A stretch of 64,000 bases of DNA from Opitutus sp. GAS368 (GTDB lineage: Bacteria > Verrucomicrobiota > Verrucomicrobiia > Opitutales > Opitutaceae). Of this stretch, positions 43,629-52,787 are shown one piece after another. The notes below the pieces were generated by a model that was given only the letters and a program-made list of their open reading frames with translations, made no database searches and was not told the origin of the DNA. The stretch lies in the NCBI GenBank assembly GCA_945903545.1, contig CAMDOO010000003.1, forward strand, positions 1 through 64,000, written 5' to 3'. Position numbers and translations under genes: made by a program. Position 1 is the stretch's first letter, and each line of letters starts with the position of its first letter.

Positions 43629-46424
43629 ATGAACACTTACAACCGTATCCGATTCATTTTTGCGCTGACCGCGGCCTTGGGCTGCGCGTCCGTGCTCTCC
43701 GCCCAGACTGCACCGACCGGCTCCGTCGCCGGCCGCGTGACCGATGAGCAGACCAGGTTGTCGCTTGGTGGAACCCGCATCTCGGTCGCCGGCACCGATC
43801 TCACCACCTATGCCGACCGGACGGGCGGCTACAACCTGGCGAATGTCCCCGCCGGCGCGCAGACGATCGAGTTCAACTACGTGGGATATCCGGCGCTGCG
43901 CCTGCCGGTGACGGTCGGATCGGACGGGACGGTCACGCTTGACGCGGGCTTCGGCGGCACGGCGCTCGATACCGTCCGCCTGGACGCGATGATCATCACC
44001 GGCGACGCCGTGGGCCAGGCGCGGGCGATCAACCAGCAGCGGGCGGCAACAACGCTCAGTAATTTTGTCGCCGCGGATGAGATCGGTCGGTTTCCGGACC
44101 AGAACGCCGCCGAGTCGATGCAGCGCATCCCGGGGCTCGCACTCTATCGCGACCAGGGCGAGGGCCGCTTCATCGTGGTACGCGGTATCCGCCCGGACCT
44201 GAACAGCGTGAAGCTCAATGGCGTCTCGATGGCCTCGCCCGAGCGCGGCGACCGCACCATCGCACTCGACGTGCTGCCCTCGGATGCACTGGCGGCGATC
44301 GAGGTGACCAAGGTGCCGACGCCCGACATGGACGCCGACGGCCTGGGCGGGACCATCAACGTGAAGACCAAGAGCGCCTTCGATGGCGACGGCCAGCAGC
44401 TGCAGTTCACGGCCCAAGGCCAGTTCAACAACCTGCGCGACCGTTACAGCAGCAAGCTCAGCCTGACCGCCGGCAGCATCTTCAACGACGGCAAGGTCGG
44501 CGTGATCTTCTCCCCGACCTGGCAGGAGCGCCGGTTCGGTTCCAATAACTTCGAGGAGGCCGGCGGCTGGGCCCAGCGCGCGGTGCCCGGTTCCGTGACG
44601 GGACAGACGGCCTTCTTCTTCAACGAGCCGGCCTTCCGCGAATACGAGATCACGCGCCACCGCTACGGCGCGAATGCCGCGATCGAGCTGAAGCCGGACC
44701 AGGAAACCTATTTCTACCTGCGCGGCACCTTTTCCAAGTTCAACGACCACGAGAACCGCTATGTCCTGGACCTCCCGTTTTCCGAGGGGACCCTGACGGC
44801 GCTGACGGACACCAGCGCCACGGTGACGGGAGTCCGTCGCGAGCGGCATGACATCCGGATCCGCACCAAGCTCCAGGAAGTGTGGAACGTGGTGGCGGGC
44901 GCGGAAAAAACCGTGGGTTCCTGGCAAATCGACGGCCGGGCGGCCCTCAGCCAGGGGAACGAGGAGCGCCCCAACGAGATTACGGTGCGCTTCCGGAAGA
45001 GCACGCGCGGCACCGATTGGACCTATTCGTTTGCGAACGGCACCTACGCCCCGGTCGTTTCAGTTACGGGTGCCAACATATCCGATCCGGCGCTCTACAA
45101 CGAAATCAGCCGCTTTCGGGTGGTGAATGCGCCGGCCAGCGAGAGGGAGACCAATCTGGGTGGCAACGCGCGCTACAATTTTCCGCTGTCGGGGCGTGGC
45201 ACCGGCTTCCTGAAGGTGGGGGCGCAGTTGCGCCAGAAGGACAAGGTTAGTGCGAACGAAGCCGTGGACTATGCCGTGCCGGCGTCCTTCACCTTTGCCG
45301 CCATGTCCGAGCCGCAGGGCCCGAACGACTATCCGTTTCTCTCTTCCGGGCTGCGCGGCAGCGCGCCGAAGATCCAGGCGGCACTGGGAGCCGGCGGCTT
45401 TACCCCGACCCGGCTGTTTGCCGAGAGCACCCAGGATGACTGGAAGTCGACCGAGGACGTGGCTGCTGGTTACTTCATGGGCGGTGTGACCGTGGGCCCG
45501 CTCAACGCGATCGCGGGAATGCGTTACGAGGGCACCCAGTATAACAACGCCGGCAACGAGTTGACCGGGCCGACGGCCGTGGCTGTCAGCCGCGGCCGCG
45601 ACTACACCAATTACCTCCCGGGAGCGTACCTGCGTTACGACCTCAACCCGCAGACCATTCTGCGGGCTTCCTGGAGCAATTCCCTGGCGCGGCCGAGCTT
45701 TGACGACAGCGCGCTGCGTCGCAGCGTTGATCTCGCGGCAAGCCGCGTGACCGAGGGCAATCCCGGCCTCAAGCCGCTGGAGTCCTCGAACCTGGACGCC
45801 TCGCTCGAGCGGTATTTCCCGTCGCTCGGCATGTTCTCCGCGGCCTATTTCCGCAAGGACATCGAGAACTTCACCTATCAGAAGACGATTCCCGGCGGCG
45901 ATCCGACCACCGGGTTTGCCCTCGTGACGTTTGTGAACGGCAACAAGGCGAAGATCTCCGGCCTCGAGCTCGCCTGGCAGCAGCAGCTCCGTTTCCTGCC
46001 GGGCCCGCTCGACGGGCTGGGCGTCATGGTCAACTATACGATGACCAAGTCCGAGGCGACCTATCCTTCCCGCCCGGGTGAGACGCTCGATTTCATCGGT
46101 CAGTCGGAGGAGATCGGGAACGCCGCCCTGACCTATGAAAAGCGCGGGTTCTTCGTCCGCGCGTCGGTCAATTTCCGCTCGCCCCGGCTCCGCGAGGACG
46201 AGCCCCTTGGGCCCGATGCCACCACCGACCGCTGGGTGGACGACACGGCGCAGATCGATGTGAACTCCAGTTACCGCATCAACCAGAACTGGGAAATCTT
46301 CGCCGAGGCCCTGAACATCTCGAACGAGCCGTTCCGCGTCTACTTCGGCAAGAACGGCACGCGCCTAACGCAGTTCGAGGAGTACGGCTGGAGCGCCAAC
46401 TTCGGCGTGCGCTGGAGGCAGTAA
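43629..46424 (+). CDS. TonB-dependent outer-membrane receptor
   Basis: 931-residue receptor. Signal peptide (IFALTAALGCASVLSAQ), an N-terminal carboxypeptidase-like repeat (GSVAGRVTDEQTRLSLGGTR), plug domain with QRIPGLALYRDQGEGRFIVV and RGIRPDLNSVKLNGVSM, then the beta-barrel ending EEYGWSANFGVRWRQ with a terminal aromatic pattern. It lies 7 bases before a phytase gene; such pairing is known for beta-propeller phytases in aquatic bacteria, so the cargo may be phytate or its products. ATG 43629 is chosen at the signal peptide. Confidence 0.92.
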   Translation: MNTYNRIRFIFALTAALGCASVLSAQTAPTGSVAGRVTDEQTRLSLGGTRISVAGTDLTTYADRTGGYNLANVPAGAQTIEFNYVGYPALRLPVTVGSDGTVTLDAGFGGTALDTVRLDAMIITGDAVGQARAINQQRAATTLSNFVAADEIGRFPDQNAAESMQRIPGLALYRDQGEGRFIVVRGIRPDLNSVKLNGVSMASPERGDRTIALDVLPSDALAAIEVTKVPTPDMDADGLGGTINVKTKSAFDGDGQQLQFTAQGQFNNLRDRYSSKLSLTAGSIFNDGKVGVIFSPTWQERRFGSNNFEEAGGWAQRAVPGSVTGQTAFFFNEPAFREYEITRHRYGANAAIELKPDQETYFYLRGTFSKFNDHENRYVLDLPFSEGTLTALTDTSATVTGVRRERHDIRIRTKLQEVWNVVAGAEKTVGSWQIDGRAALSQGNEERPNEITVRFRKSTRGTDWTYSFANGTYAPVVSVTGANISDPALYNEISRFRVVNAPASERETNLGGNARYNFPLSGRGTGFLKVGAQLRQKDKVSANEAVDYAVPASFTFAAMSEPQGPNDYPFLSSGLRGSAPKIQAALGAGGFTPTRLFAESTQDDWKSTEDVAAGYFMGGVTVGPLNAIAGMRYEGTQYNNAGNELTGPTAVAVSRGRDYTNYLPGAYLRYDLNPQTILRASWSNSLARPSFDDSALRRSVDLAASRVTEGNPGLKPLESSNLDASLERYFPSLGMFSAAYFRKDIENFTYQKTIPGGDPTTGFALVTFVNGNKAKISGLELAWQQQLRFLPGPLDGLGVMVNYTMTKSEATYPSRPGETLDFIGQSEEIGNAALTYEKRGFFVRASVNFRSPRLREDEPLGPDATTDRWVDDTAQIDVNSSYRINQNWEIFAEALNISNEPFRVYFGKNGTRLTQFEEYGWSANFGVRWRQ

Positions 46425-46431
46425 TCCCGCG

Positions 46432-47484
46432 ATGCGCATCCTCGCGATGGGGTGGCTCGCGCTCTCCGCGGGGCTGCTGTGTTCCTGCGCCACCGGCCTT
46501 GCGCCGGTGGCCAAGGACGCCGTCCGCCCGCGGATCGTGACCGAGCGCACCCGGCACGACACCGATGACCCGGCGATCTGGATCAACCCCGCCGACCCGG
46601 CGCAGAGTCTCGTGCTTGGCACCGACAAGGAAACGGACGGTGCGCTTTACGCCTTCGACCTGGCCGGGCGCGTGGTCCGGGTCGTGTCCGGACTGAAGCG
46701 ACCGAACAACGTCGACCTCGTGCGCGGGCTGCGACTCGGCGGGCAGGAGGTGGACGTGGCGGTCGTGACCGAGCGCGAGCGCCAGAGACTGCGGGTCTTC
46801 CGGCTACCCGGGCTGGAGGATGTCGGCGGCGAGGGACTGGTGGTGTTCGACGGGGACACCAGCCGCGCCCCGATGGGCGTCGCGCTCTATCGCCGGCCCG
46901 CCGACGGCGCGGTCTTCGCGATCGTGGGCGGCAAGTCCGGCCCGGCGGAGGATTACCTCTGGCAATACCGGCTGGAGGACGACGGCAGCGGACGGGTGAA
47001 GCTGACCAAGGTGCGGGCCTTCGGCAGCTACAGCGGCCGCAAGGAGATCGAGGCCATCGCGGTTGATGCCGAGCTCGGTTACGTCTATTATTCGGACGAG
47101 ACCTTTGGCGTACACAAGTACCACGCCGATCCGGACCTCTCCGATGCCGCCGTGGAACTCGCGGTCTTCGCCACCGAGGGCTTCGCGAGCGACCATGAAG
47201 GCATCTCGATCTACAAGCACGCCGACGGCACGGGTTTCATTGTCGTCTCCGACCAGCAGGCCAACCGCTTCCGCTTCTACCGCCGCGAAGGCGAGCCGGG
47301 CAATCCGCACGAGCACCGGTTCCTCCGGACCGTGCCGGTGGCCGCGGTCGAAAGCGACGGCAGCGAGGTGACCAGCCTCCCGCTCGGGCCCGGATTCCCT
47401 CACGGGCTCTTCGTCGCGATGTCGAACGGGCGGGTTTTTCATTTCTATTCGTGGGATGATCTGGCCGGTCCGGAATTGAAATGA
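46432..47484 (+). CDS. beta-propeller phytase (3-phytase) lipoprotein
   Basis: 350-residue protein with a lipoprotein signal (LALSAGLLCSCATG). The propeller family is clear: TRHDTDDPAIWINPADPAQS, VLGTDKETDGALYAFDLAG, GLKRPNNVDL, GRKEIEAIAVDAELGYVYYS and FASDHEGISIY, giving the acidic calcium-binding residues. It releases phosphate from inositol hexakisphosphate outside or at the cell surface. It directly follows the TonB receptor and is likely co-transcribed with it. Confidence 0.93.
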   Translation: MRILAMGWLALSAGLLCSCATGLAPVAKDAVRPRIVTERTRHDTDDPAIWINPADPAQSLVLGTDKETDGALYAFDLAGRVVRVVSGLKRPNNVDLVRGLRLGGQEVDVAVVTERERQRLRVFRLPGLEDVGGEGLVVFDGDTSRAPMGVALYRRPADGAVFAIVGGKSGPAEDYLWQYRLEDDGSGRVKLTKVRAFGSYSGRKEIEAIAVDAELGYVYYSDETFGVHKYHADPDLSDAAVELAVFATEGFASDHEGISIYKHADGTGFIVVSDQQANRFRFYRREGEPGNPHEHRFLRTVPVAAVESDGSEVTSLPLGPGFPHGLFVAMSNGRVFHFYSWDDLAGPELK

Positions 47485-47569
47485 CGGCGGCGGGGCGGGG
47501 GCGCGTCCGGCCCACCCTTTCCGTTTGCGCCGGGGCCGGGTGGGTTTAACGCTCGGCGGCACACCTCCC

Positions 47570-47806
47570 ATGAGCTTCAAGGCCGTCCTCAAATCCATCT
47601 GCTTCCTGATCCTGCTCTTCGTCGTGCTCTACGTGGGCATGTACAACACCGGCCGCATCAGCTTCGCCTTCCCGCTGGCGACGCCCAAGCCCATCAATGC
47701 CCCGGCGGCGCTGATCTTCTTCGGCATGTTCGCGATCGGCGTCCTCGCTGGCACGCTGCTCCACGGCAGCTCGGGCGGGAAGAAGAGCTCGTCAAAGGAG
47801 AAGTGA
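47570..47806 (+). CDS. small LapA-like two-helix membrane protein
   Basis: 78-residue protein with two helices (AVLKSICFLILLFVVLYVGM and AALIFFGMFAIGVLAGTLLH) and a Ser/Lys tail. The spacing and the short polar link resemble LapA/DUF1049 proteins. ATG 47570 follows a weak purine stretch. Function unknown. Confidence 0.65.
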   Translation: MSFKAVLKSICFLILLFVVLYVGMYNTGRISFAFPLATPKPINAPAALIFFGMFAIGVLAGTLLHGSSGGKKSSSKEK

Positions 47807-47876
47807 GCGGCGACCTGCCGCTCACGGTTATTCGTTGTCGGTTATTGGTTGTTGGGCTTGGAGAATGCGCAATGGC

Positions 47877-47912
47877 GCGGTAGGACTGGCTCGACGAGCC
47901 GGCCGCGATGTT
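47877..47912. repeat. CTCGACGAG repeat copy
   Basis: GTAGGACTGGCTCGACGAGC followed by CGGCCGCGATG: the same unit as at 29384, 29552, 52463, 52689 and 52726. GGCTCGACGAGCC-type palindrome in the gap before the methyltransferase gene. Confidence 0.7.
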
Positions 47913-47943
47913 TCCGATGCTGGGACACACGTCCCGGCCTTTT

Positions 47944-48669
47944 TTACCGCGGGCGGCGCAGATTATCGCAGACGATGGCCGCGGCGACGGCGGCATTGAG
48001 CGACTCGGCCGCGCCGAAGCGCGGAATGGTCACGCGGCGGGTCACGAGCCGGCGCACGCCTTCGGAGAGGCCGCGGCCCTCGCTGCCGATCACGATCACG
48101 GCGTCGGCGAGCCTCGGCAGGCCGTGGACATCGTCGCCCATGAGATCGCAACCGAGCACCGGGGTGTGCCGGCCGGTCAGGGCGGTGACCAGGTCGACGG
48201 TGTGCACGACCACCCGGGCGAAGGAGCCCATGCTGGCGTTGATGACCTTCTGCGAGAAAAGGTCGGCGCAGTCGGGGGAGAGCAGCACGCGGTCGACCGC
48301 GTACCAATCGGCGATGCGCAGGAGTGTGCCGACGTTGCCCGGGTCCTGGATGCCGTCGAGCGCCAGGGTGAGCCCGCGCTCAAGTGCGCCTTGGGGCAGG
48401 GGCCGGCGGGCGAGCGGGCCGACGGCGAGGATCGCGGACGGCGTCGGGAAATGGCTGATCCGGCCCATCTCCTCGGCGTCGATGCGGCGCAGGGTCGCGG
48501 GGGCCGGGCCGGTCCATTCCGGCGTGGCATAGAGTTCACTGAAGGGGAAGCCGGCGGCGAGCAGCTCGGCGACGACCTTCGGGCCCTCGACCACGAACAG
48601 GCCCAGCGCCTCGCGCGAGGACTTCTCGCGCAGCGAGCGCAGGCGCTGGATTTCCGGCTTGGTGAGCAT
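47944..48669 (-). CDS. TrmH/SpoU-family RNA 2'-O-methyltransferase
   Basis: 241-residue SPOUT methyltransferase. An N-terminal substrate-binding domain (LREKSSREALGLFVVEGPKV) is followed by the knotted SAM domain: LALDGIQDPGNVGTLLRIAD (motif 1), DAVIVIGSEGRGLSEGV (motif 2) and VTIPRFGAAESLNAAVAAAI (motif 3). Modifies rRNA or tRNA ribose; the target is not given by sequence. ATG 48669 is chosen over one five codons upstream. Confidence 0.9.
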   Translation of the reverse strand: MLTKPEIQRLRSLREKSSREALGLFVVEGPKVVAELLAAGFPFSELYATPEWTGPAPATLRRIDAEEMGRISHFPTPSAILAVGPLARRPLPQGALERGLTLALDGIQDPGNVGTLLRIADWYAVDRVLLSPDCADLFSQKVINASMGSFARVVVHTVDLVTALTGRHTPVLGCDLMGDDVHGLPRLADAVIVIGSEGRGLSEGVRRLVTRRVTIPRFGAAESLNAAVAAAIVCDNLRRPR

Positions 48670-48724
48670 GGCGCAGCGAACCAACGACCGCCGCCCGGGG
48701 CAAGCGCGCGGCCCGCCGCCTGAT

Positions 48725-48798
48725 GGAATGTCATCTAATAGATGACGTTCCTTTCCGGGACTGCGCCCTGTGGAATGTCATCTAATAGATGACGTTCC
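48725..48798. promoter_or_regulatory. twin palindromes GTCATCTA-A-TAGATGAC in a divergent promoter region
   Basis: Two identical 27-base units (48725-48751 and 48772-48798), each with core GTCATCTAATAGATGAC flanked by GGAAT and GTTCC, start 47 bases apart. They lie between the divergent methyltransferase (48669) and membrane-protein (48849) starts, so a dimeric regulator site is plausible. They could instead be repeat units; similar small palindromes stand at 30511 and 60508. Confidence 0.6.
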
Positions 48799-48848
48799 TT
48801 TTCGGACTTGCGGCTTTTCAACACCGGCTCCCGGGGGTACGAAGAGGC

Positions 48849-50069
48849 ATGAAACGTGTGAAGCTCCCCGTGGCCCTGGTCCTCCTCGGCGTCCTTCTGG
48901 CGGCACCGCTGGCATGGGCCGCGGCGGCCGCCGCCAAGCCGGCCGCGACCGCGCCGGCGGATCGCTCGCCGGCGGCACCGCTGGCGAAGGGGGTGGCGAC
49001 GGTGACCGGCCTGGCCATTTCGCCGCTGCTGGGGACCGCGGGCTACGGCGCGTACCAGTACTTCACGGCCGACGAGGCCGCGCGGGCCGGGCTGCCGTGG
49101 TATGCGCAGATGAAATTCTGGCTGCCGGCGCTGCTGATCGTGGGGGTATGCGCGGCCAAGGACACGCTGGGCGCGGTCGTTCCGCCCGGCCTGAAGAAGC
49201 CGCTGGATGTGCTGGAGACGTTTGAGAACAAGATCTCGGGCCTCGTGGCGGCGGGCGCGGTGGTGCCGATCACGATGGGCACGGTCGCGGACGCGATCCT
49301 CGCCTGGCAGGGCGGGTCGGACCCGATGCTGCACGCCACCGGCCTGGCGGCGATCCACGTGGGGGCGGTCAGCGGGGGCTCGCTCCTGAGCCTGCTCACG
49401 ATCCCGTTCGGCGTGGCTGTGTTTGCCGTCGTCTGGATGGCTGCGCACGCGATCAACGTGCTCATCCTGCTCAGCCCGTGGGGCGCGATCGATGCGGTGC
49501 TCAAGGGCGGGCGCACGGCGTTGCTGGGGCTCGTGGCCCTCACGGCGAACGTCAACCCCTGGCTGGGCGCGGCGTTTTCCCTCGTGGTGATTGTCGTGGC
49601 CTACTTCGTCGCGGGGTGGTCGTTCCGGCTGACGGTGTTCGGCGCGGTTTTCTGCTGGGACTTTTTCACGGGCCGGAGCGGACGCTCCCGGCCGAGGGAG
49701 AACGACAACCGGATGTTCGCGGGGGGCAACCTGCCCGGCGTGCCGGCGCGGACCTACGGCCGGCTGGTGGAGCGCTCAAGCGGCACGCTGGAGTTCTTCC
49801 ACCGCCCGTGGCTGGTCGGGGCGGAAAAACGCGTGACGGTGCCGGCGGGCCGGATCCAGGTCGGCCGGGGACTCTTCCTCTCCAGCATCGCGACGGAGTC
49901 GGGCGACACCTTTTTCCTGCTGCCGCCGCGCTACCGGGGGCATGAGGAGGAGCTGGTGCGGATCTACAAGTTCACCGGCGGCGTGCAGCCGGCCGGCCTC
50001 CGCAAGGCCTGGAGCCTGCTGCGCGAGCTCTTCGGGGGCGCGGCCGCGAAAGCGCAAGTGGTGGCATGA
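48849..50069 (+). CDS. exported/multi-pass membrane protein of unknown function
   Basis: 406-residue protein. Signal-like start (LPVALVLLGVLLAAPLAWAA), then about six hydrophobic segments between residues 50 and 280 (FWLPALLIVGVCAAKDTLGA, VWMAAHAINVLILLSPWGAI, FSLVVIVVAYFVAGWSFRLT). The C-terminal ~110 residues are soluble (VPARTYGRLVERSSGTLEFF, RYRGHEEELVRIYKFTGGVQ). No family recognised. Preceded by the twin palindromes. Confidence 0.65.
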   Translation: MKRVKLPVALVLLGVLLAAPLAWAAAAAAKPAATAPADRSPAAPLAKGVATVTGLAISPLLGTAGYGAYQYFTADEAARAGLPWYAQMKFWLPALLIVGVCAAKDTLGAVVPPGLKKPLDVLETFENKISGLVAAGAVVPITMGTVADAILAWQGGSDPMLHATGLAAIHVGAVSGGSLLSLLTIPFGVAVFAVVWMAAHAINVLILLSPWGAIDAVLKGGRTALLGLVALTANVNPWLGAAFSLVVIVVAYFVAGWSFRLTVFGAVFCWDFFTGRSGRSRPRENDNRMFAGGNLPGVPARTYGRLVERSSGTLEFFHRPWLVGAEKRVTVPAGRIQVGRGLFLSSIATESGDTFFLLPPRYRGHEEELVRIYKFTGGVQPAGLRKAWSLLRELFGGAAAKAQVVA

Positions 50070-50155
50070 AAAATATTCCGGTGCGCCGGGGCCTTTCTTT
50101 CATCGACAGACCGGTGCCCGGGTGCACATTGGCGGCGGAAAATAACTCCTGATCG

Positions 50156-51676
50156 ATGGAAAATCTGCGCGGGGCGACAGCCCCAAAACCGCGGCTGAGG
50201 GTTACGGCAAAGGTGAAAACCTTCGTCCTAGACACAAACGTCCTGCTGCACGACCCGCAGTCCATTTATAAATTCGAGGAGAACAACCTCGCCATCCCCG
50301 TGGAGGTCCTGGAGGAGCTCGATGCCATCAAGGGCGAGCAGTCCACGGAGCGGGGGCGCAACGCGCGCCGCGTTCACCGGATCCTGCAGGAGCTTCTGCC
50401 CGACTCCCGCTCGATGCACGAGGGCGTCGAGCTGCCCAACGGCGGCACGCTCTCCATCATCATCAACCCGTACCTGACGGAGGGGCGCACGTCGCCGGCG
50501 ATGGACCGGCTGCGCGCGATCCTGCCCGATCTCACGAAGAAGGACAACCGCATCATCGCCGCGGCGCTGTTCGTGCAGGAGCAGTTCCCGCCGCCGACGA
50601 TCCTCGTGACGAAGGACGTCAACGTGCAGCTCAAGGCCCGCGCCGTCGGTCTCGAGTCCGAGGATTACCTCAACGACAAGGTCCCGGAGCAGGATGAGGA
50701 GGCGAGCTACCGCGAGATCTCCCTCACGGTCTACGAGCTCCAGCGCTTCGCCTCCGAGGGCGAGTTCGAACTCGGCGCGGCCAGCCGCGGCCTGCACCTC
50801 AACGAGTACCTCTTGCTCCGCTCGGACGAGGGCAAGACGATGCCGGCCCGCTACTATGGCGACGGCCTGGTCCGCCGGCTGAAGCTCCCGGATTTCCTCC
50901 GGGCCCCGGGTGGGATCCCGATCCGCGCCCGCAACCTGGAGCAGCAGTTCCTGCTCGATGCGCTGCTCGACGACAGCATCCACATGCTGACCTGCTACGG
51001 CAAGGCGGGCACGGGCAAGACGCTGCTCTCGATCGCGGGGGCCCTGCACCAGGTGACCGACGACAATTCCCGCTACGACGGCGTCTCGATCTCGCGTCCC
51101 GTGATCGCGCTGGGCAAGGACATCGGCTTCCTGCCCGGCACGCTGGAGGAGAAGATGAAGCCCTGGCTGCAGCCGTACTACGACGCGCTGGAGGTCCTCA
51201 TCCCCTCGAAACCGCCGAAGGAGCCGCAGTTCGCCTCCAAGAAGGTGGCGAAGAAGATGTCGAAGGGGCACGACGGGCACCACGGGGCCGTGATCCACGC
51301 CCCGGCCCACCTGCCGCACGCCCCCGGCGGGATCGTGGCGAAGCCCTACGAGCGGCTGCTGAAGAGCGGGCTGGTGGAGATCGAGGCGCTGGCCTTCATC
51401 CGCGGCCGGTCGATCGCGCGCCGGTTCTTCATCCTCGACGAGGCTCAGCAGCTGACGCCGCACGAAGTGAAGACGGTCATCACCCGCATTTCCGAGGGCT
51501 CGAAGATCGTCCTGATCGGCGACCCGGCGCAGATCGACAACCCGTATGTCGACGCGCGCAGCAACGGCTTGGTCTATTGCCACAACCGCATGAAGGGGCA
51601 GGCCGTGGCCGCGCACGTGAAGCTGACGAAGGGCGAGCGCTCGAAGCTTGCCGAGCTCGCGGCGGATCTGCTCTGA
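50156..51676 (+). CDS. PIN-domain PhoH-family ATPase
   Basis: 506-residue PhoH2-type protein. An N-terminal PIN nuclease domain (FVLDTNVLLHDPQSIYKFEE, LPDLTKKDNRIIAAALF, ILVTKDVNVQLKARAVG) is joined to a PhoH ATPase/helicase domain: Walker A CYGKAGTGKTLLSIAGA near residue 280, SRPVIALGKDIGFLPGTLEEK, Walker B RFFILDEAQQLTPHEVKTV, and GSKIVLIGDPAQIDNPYVD. The family couples RNA unwinding to cleavage. ATG 50156 adds a basic 20-residue lead; GTG 50216 is an alternative. Confidence 0.92.
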   Translation: MENLRGATAPKPRLRVTAKVKTFVLDTNVLLHDPQSIYKFEENNLAIPVEVLEELDAIKGEQSTERGRNARRVHRILQELLPDSRSMHEGVELPNGGTLSIIINPYLTEGRTSPAMDRLRAILPDLTKKDNRIIAAALFVQEQFPPPTILVTKDVNVQLKARAVGLESEDYLNDKVPEQDEEASYREISLTVYELQRFASEGEFELGAASRGLHLNEYLLLRSDEGKTMPARYYGDGLVRRLKLPDFLRAPGGIPIRARNLEQQFLLDALLDDSIHMLTCYGKAGTGKTLLSIAGALHQVTDDNSRYDGVSISRPVIALGKDIGFLPGTLEEKMKPWLQPYYDALEVLIPSKPPKEPQFASKKVAKKMSKGHDGHHGAVIHAPAHLPHAPGGIVAKPYERLLKSGLVEIEALAFIRGRSIARRFFILDEAQQLTPHEVKTVITRISEGSKIVLIGDPAQIDNPYVDARSNGLVYCHNRMKGQAVAAHVKLTKGERSKLAELAADLL

Positions 51677-51701
51677 CCGCCGCCACGGGCGGCGGAGGAG
51701 C

Positions 51702-51797
51702 GGGGAAGGGGAAATTGGAAATTGGCGGAGAGCCTCCGAGCCCCGACCCGTCGGCCGGATTCCGGACCAACTGCCAATTACAAACTGCCAACTTCCC
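51702..51797. repeat. GGCAGTTGG-type hairpin overlapping the DUF6580 stop
   Basis: Arm 51702-51727 (GGGGAAGGGGAAATTGGAAA and on) and arm 51766-51797 (CCAACTGCCAATTACAAACT and on), the same style as 4751-4893. The 3' arm contains the last codons and TAA stop of the DUF6580 gene. Confidence 0.7.
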
Positions 51798-52389
51798 CGC
51801 GGGAGGCCGGGCCCTTGCGACCGAGAATGGAGAACGCTCCCGCCCGCCGGGCCGCGACCTCCATCACCAAGGCAAACGCGGCCGTGAAGAGCATGTCGCT
51901 CACGAACGTGTTGCGGAAAAAGAGCAGGGTGGGCGCGAACTCGGGGTGCCCGATCGTCATGGCCTGCCACCAGCCGGCGGCGGTGCCGGCGTAGGCGGCA
52001 TCACCGGCCCACGAGGCGGTGTTGGTGACGAGATAGAAGAGCAGGGAGCCGCCAAGGGCGCCGCTGAACAGGTTGGTCCAGGAGCGGCGCACGGCGACGA
52101 GGCGGCCGAGGCCGAGCGCGGCGGCGAAGCAGAGCAGGCGGATCATGGCACCGGAGGTGTGCCACTCGTACCCGAAGTGCACGGCGTAATAGCGGTCGAT
52201 GTAAACGTCCGAGAGGACCAGCGCGATGAACGGCACGAGCCAGAGGCGGCGGTCGCGGAAGTAGACGGCGCCGCAGAAGGTCAGCGCCATCAGGGGCGCG
52301 AAATTGGACAATTCCGGGGCGTGCACGGCCGCCATGCGCCACGCGGCCGAGAGGACAATGAGGATCAGGGCGAGAGGCATGCCGGCCAT
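51778..52389 (-). CDS. DUF6580-family membrane protein
   Basis: 203-residue protein with five to six helices, similar in look to S-components of ECF importers: LALILIVLSAAWRMAAVHAP, LSNFAPLMALTFCGAVYF, RRLWLVPFIALVLSDVYID, GALGGSLLFYLVTNTASW and AGWWQAMTIGHPEFAPTLLF. Substrate unknown. The start is set at ATG 52389 (or 52380). Upstream the frame stays open through repeats into the truncated cyclase gene, so an automatic call may give one very long fusion. Confidence 0.75.
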   Translation of the reverse strand: MAGMPLALILIVLSAAWRMAAVHAPELSNFAPLMALTFCGAVYFRDRRLWLVPFIALVLSDVYIDRYYAVHFGYEWHTSGAMIRLLCFAAALGLGRLVAVRRSWTNLFSGALGGSLLFYLVTNTASWAGDAAYAGTAAGWWQAMTIGHPEFAPTLLFFRNTFVSDMLFTAAFALVMEVAARRAGAFSILGRKGPASRGEVGSL

Positions 52390-52787
52390 TGGAGCGTTTA
52401 CCGGGCGAATGACAAGCTGTCCGGCGGGGGATGACAGGGATGGGGCGGCAGGAGGCTGGCGGTAGGGCTGGGTCGACGACCCGGCCGCGATGAGGCCAGA
52501 AGGGTTTTTGCCACAGAGGCGCAGAGAGCGCAGAGCCCACGCCTCGTTGTTTTGGCTTCCGAGCCACAAATCTCCGACCTCGGTGTCTCTATGCCGAAAA
52601 AACGGTTTGGGATCCAAGGCGTTTGGGGAACACATGCCCGGCTTTGAACCGGCGGCGAGCGGAGTCGCCGCCCTGCCGGGGAGGCCGATCCGGCCGGCTT
52701 GTCGAGCCAGCCCTACCCATTGATCCGGCCGGCTCGTCGAGGCCGCCCTGCCCCGGATCCGGCCCGCCGGGACGTCGGGCCCTACCT
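52390..52787. repeat. 398-base gap packed with three repeat types
   Basis: No gene. 52463-52492 is a CTCGACGAG-style unit (GTAGGGCTGGGTCGACGACC), 52503-52607 a CACAGAG-type palindrome (TTTTTGCCACAGAGGCGCAG to TGTCTCTATGCCGAAAAA), and 52689-52760 has two more CTCGACGAG-style units (GGCTTGTCGAGCCAGCCCTA and GGCCGGCTCGTCGAGGCCGC). It lies between DUF6580 and the PEP-CTERM fragment. Confidence 0.75.
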
